From: Monarcha castaneiventris obscurior
Lineage: Eukaryota > Chordata > Aves > Passeriformes > Monarchidae
Direction of reading: 5' to 3'
DNA length: 64,000 nucleotides
Assembly: GCA_026261815.1 (NCBI GenBank)
Contig: JAMPIT010000541.1
Span: forward strand, 1,116,001-1,180,000
The notes below the pieces were generated by a model that had not been told where the DNA came from, did no database searches, and saw only the letters and a program-made list of their open reading frames with translations. How positions within the stretch are numbered: the stretch's first letter is position 1; each line of letters begins with the position of its first letter. The translations under genes were made by a program, and so were the position numbers. Shown here one piece after another: positions 63,261 to 64,000 of the stretch.

Positions 63261-64000
63261 AATCTTTTGGATGGCTTTTCTTGGACTTCCACCACCACCT
63301 TCTGACCGAGGGTGCATCTGGAATTAGGCTGATGCCTCATCTGGTTTCAGGAACAACTCACCAGCAAGGGAGCGGGAGTTGTACACAGACAAATGCTGGG
63401 CCTTCCCTGCCCTTGCTCTGTTATTTATTGCAGTCACATTTCTAATTGTTACACGTGCCCTGCACGTGTTTAATGGGACAGAACAAAAGCTGACTGTCAA
63501 ACCAAGCGTGGTTTTCAATGCCTAAATATCGTCCAAGGTGAGGCAACCCCAGGCACGTGCAACCCCGGGCAGCTGCAGGTGTGAAATCTGTGAGATTTTA
63601 CACCAAGGGTTTGCAGAGGAGATAACAGCATTTAATTACTGTGGGTTATCAAGCAGGCAGACAGCAGAGGTAAGGCTGTGTCCCCAGCACTTCTGTCTTC
63701 AGCCACACAAGTCCAAAGGGAAACTGGAAAACTCATTCCAGGTGTGATTCTGCGTTATTAATCTCAAAACTAGCAAGAAATGCATCTGGCACCATGTAAA
63801 CCCCAAATCTAATTAAATTTTTGGGTTTAAATATTTATTGTTGAAGCGTGGCCTTTTCCCAGCATAAACTCCTTCTGTGTAATATTATTAATTGAATGGA
63901 TATTTTTGTTTTTAAACGAAAATTTTTATCAAAGTGTTCTTTTTAATTTTCACCTTATCACATTATCATTTCTTACCGCAACTGAGGGTGTGAAACAAAC
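63261..64000. other. Unique non-coding sequence at the right edge
   Basis: No gene, repeat or RNA recognised. Frames are under 70 codons. A feature crossing the right edge cannot be judged. Confidence 0.5.

Noticed and set aside
1..64000. tRNA genes, known microRNAs, CRISPR arrays, bacterial operons
   Set aside because: None seen: no tRNA A/B box pair with a cloverleaf, no miRNA seed and stem that I recognise, and no regularly spaced repeats.

Overview
This window looks like non-coding vertebrate DNA, most probably from a bird. The main clues are two 3' ends of CR1-type LINEs (one on each strand, with the usual ATTCTGTG-like 8-mer tail), three LTRs of endogenous-retrovirus type, few repeats overall, and no bacterial-style gene packing, L1 or Alu. 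CR1 also occurs in turtles and crocodilians. Sparse repeats and an LTR running from TGTCCTGG to AAACCAGCACA favour a bird, and a songbird is my best guess. That is inference from family knowledge, not a database match.

I find no protein-coding gene I can defend. The open reading frames are short, overlap on both strands, carry no domain I recognise, and the longest sit in GC-rich patches where stop codons are rare. The window is best read as a gene desert or the interior of a very long intron. I cannot exclude non-coding RNA exons or tiny coding exons.

Layout: 1-957 unique sequence with a CTCF-like motif; 958-1393 LTR copy A (+); 1.4-15.2 kb unique, AT-rich, with homopolymers and weak ancient-repeat traces; 15.2-18.3 kb GC-richer block holding a 116-bp near-perfect palindrome at 17356-17471; 18.3-45.2 kb unique DNA with small tandem duplications and low-complexity tracts; 45.18 kb tiny CR1 remnant (-); 51.0-52.1 kb GC-rich block followed by a MIR-like SINE at 52.23 kb; 53785-54223 LTR copy B (-), about 97% identical to copy A over most of its length and inverted relative to it; 56.46 kb CR1 3' end (+); 60240-60894 a different LTR (+); 63.15-63.26 kb a second hairpin cluster.

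The most notable items are the 17.4-kb palindrome (56-bp arms, 4-nt loop, only transition differences), the young inverted LTR pair flanking about 52 kb, and the diverged hairpin at 63.18-63.26 kb whose arms resemble CR1 3' ends facing each other. Nothing here forms an operon-like or multi-gene system.
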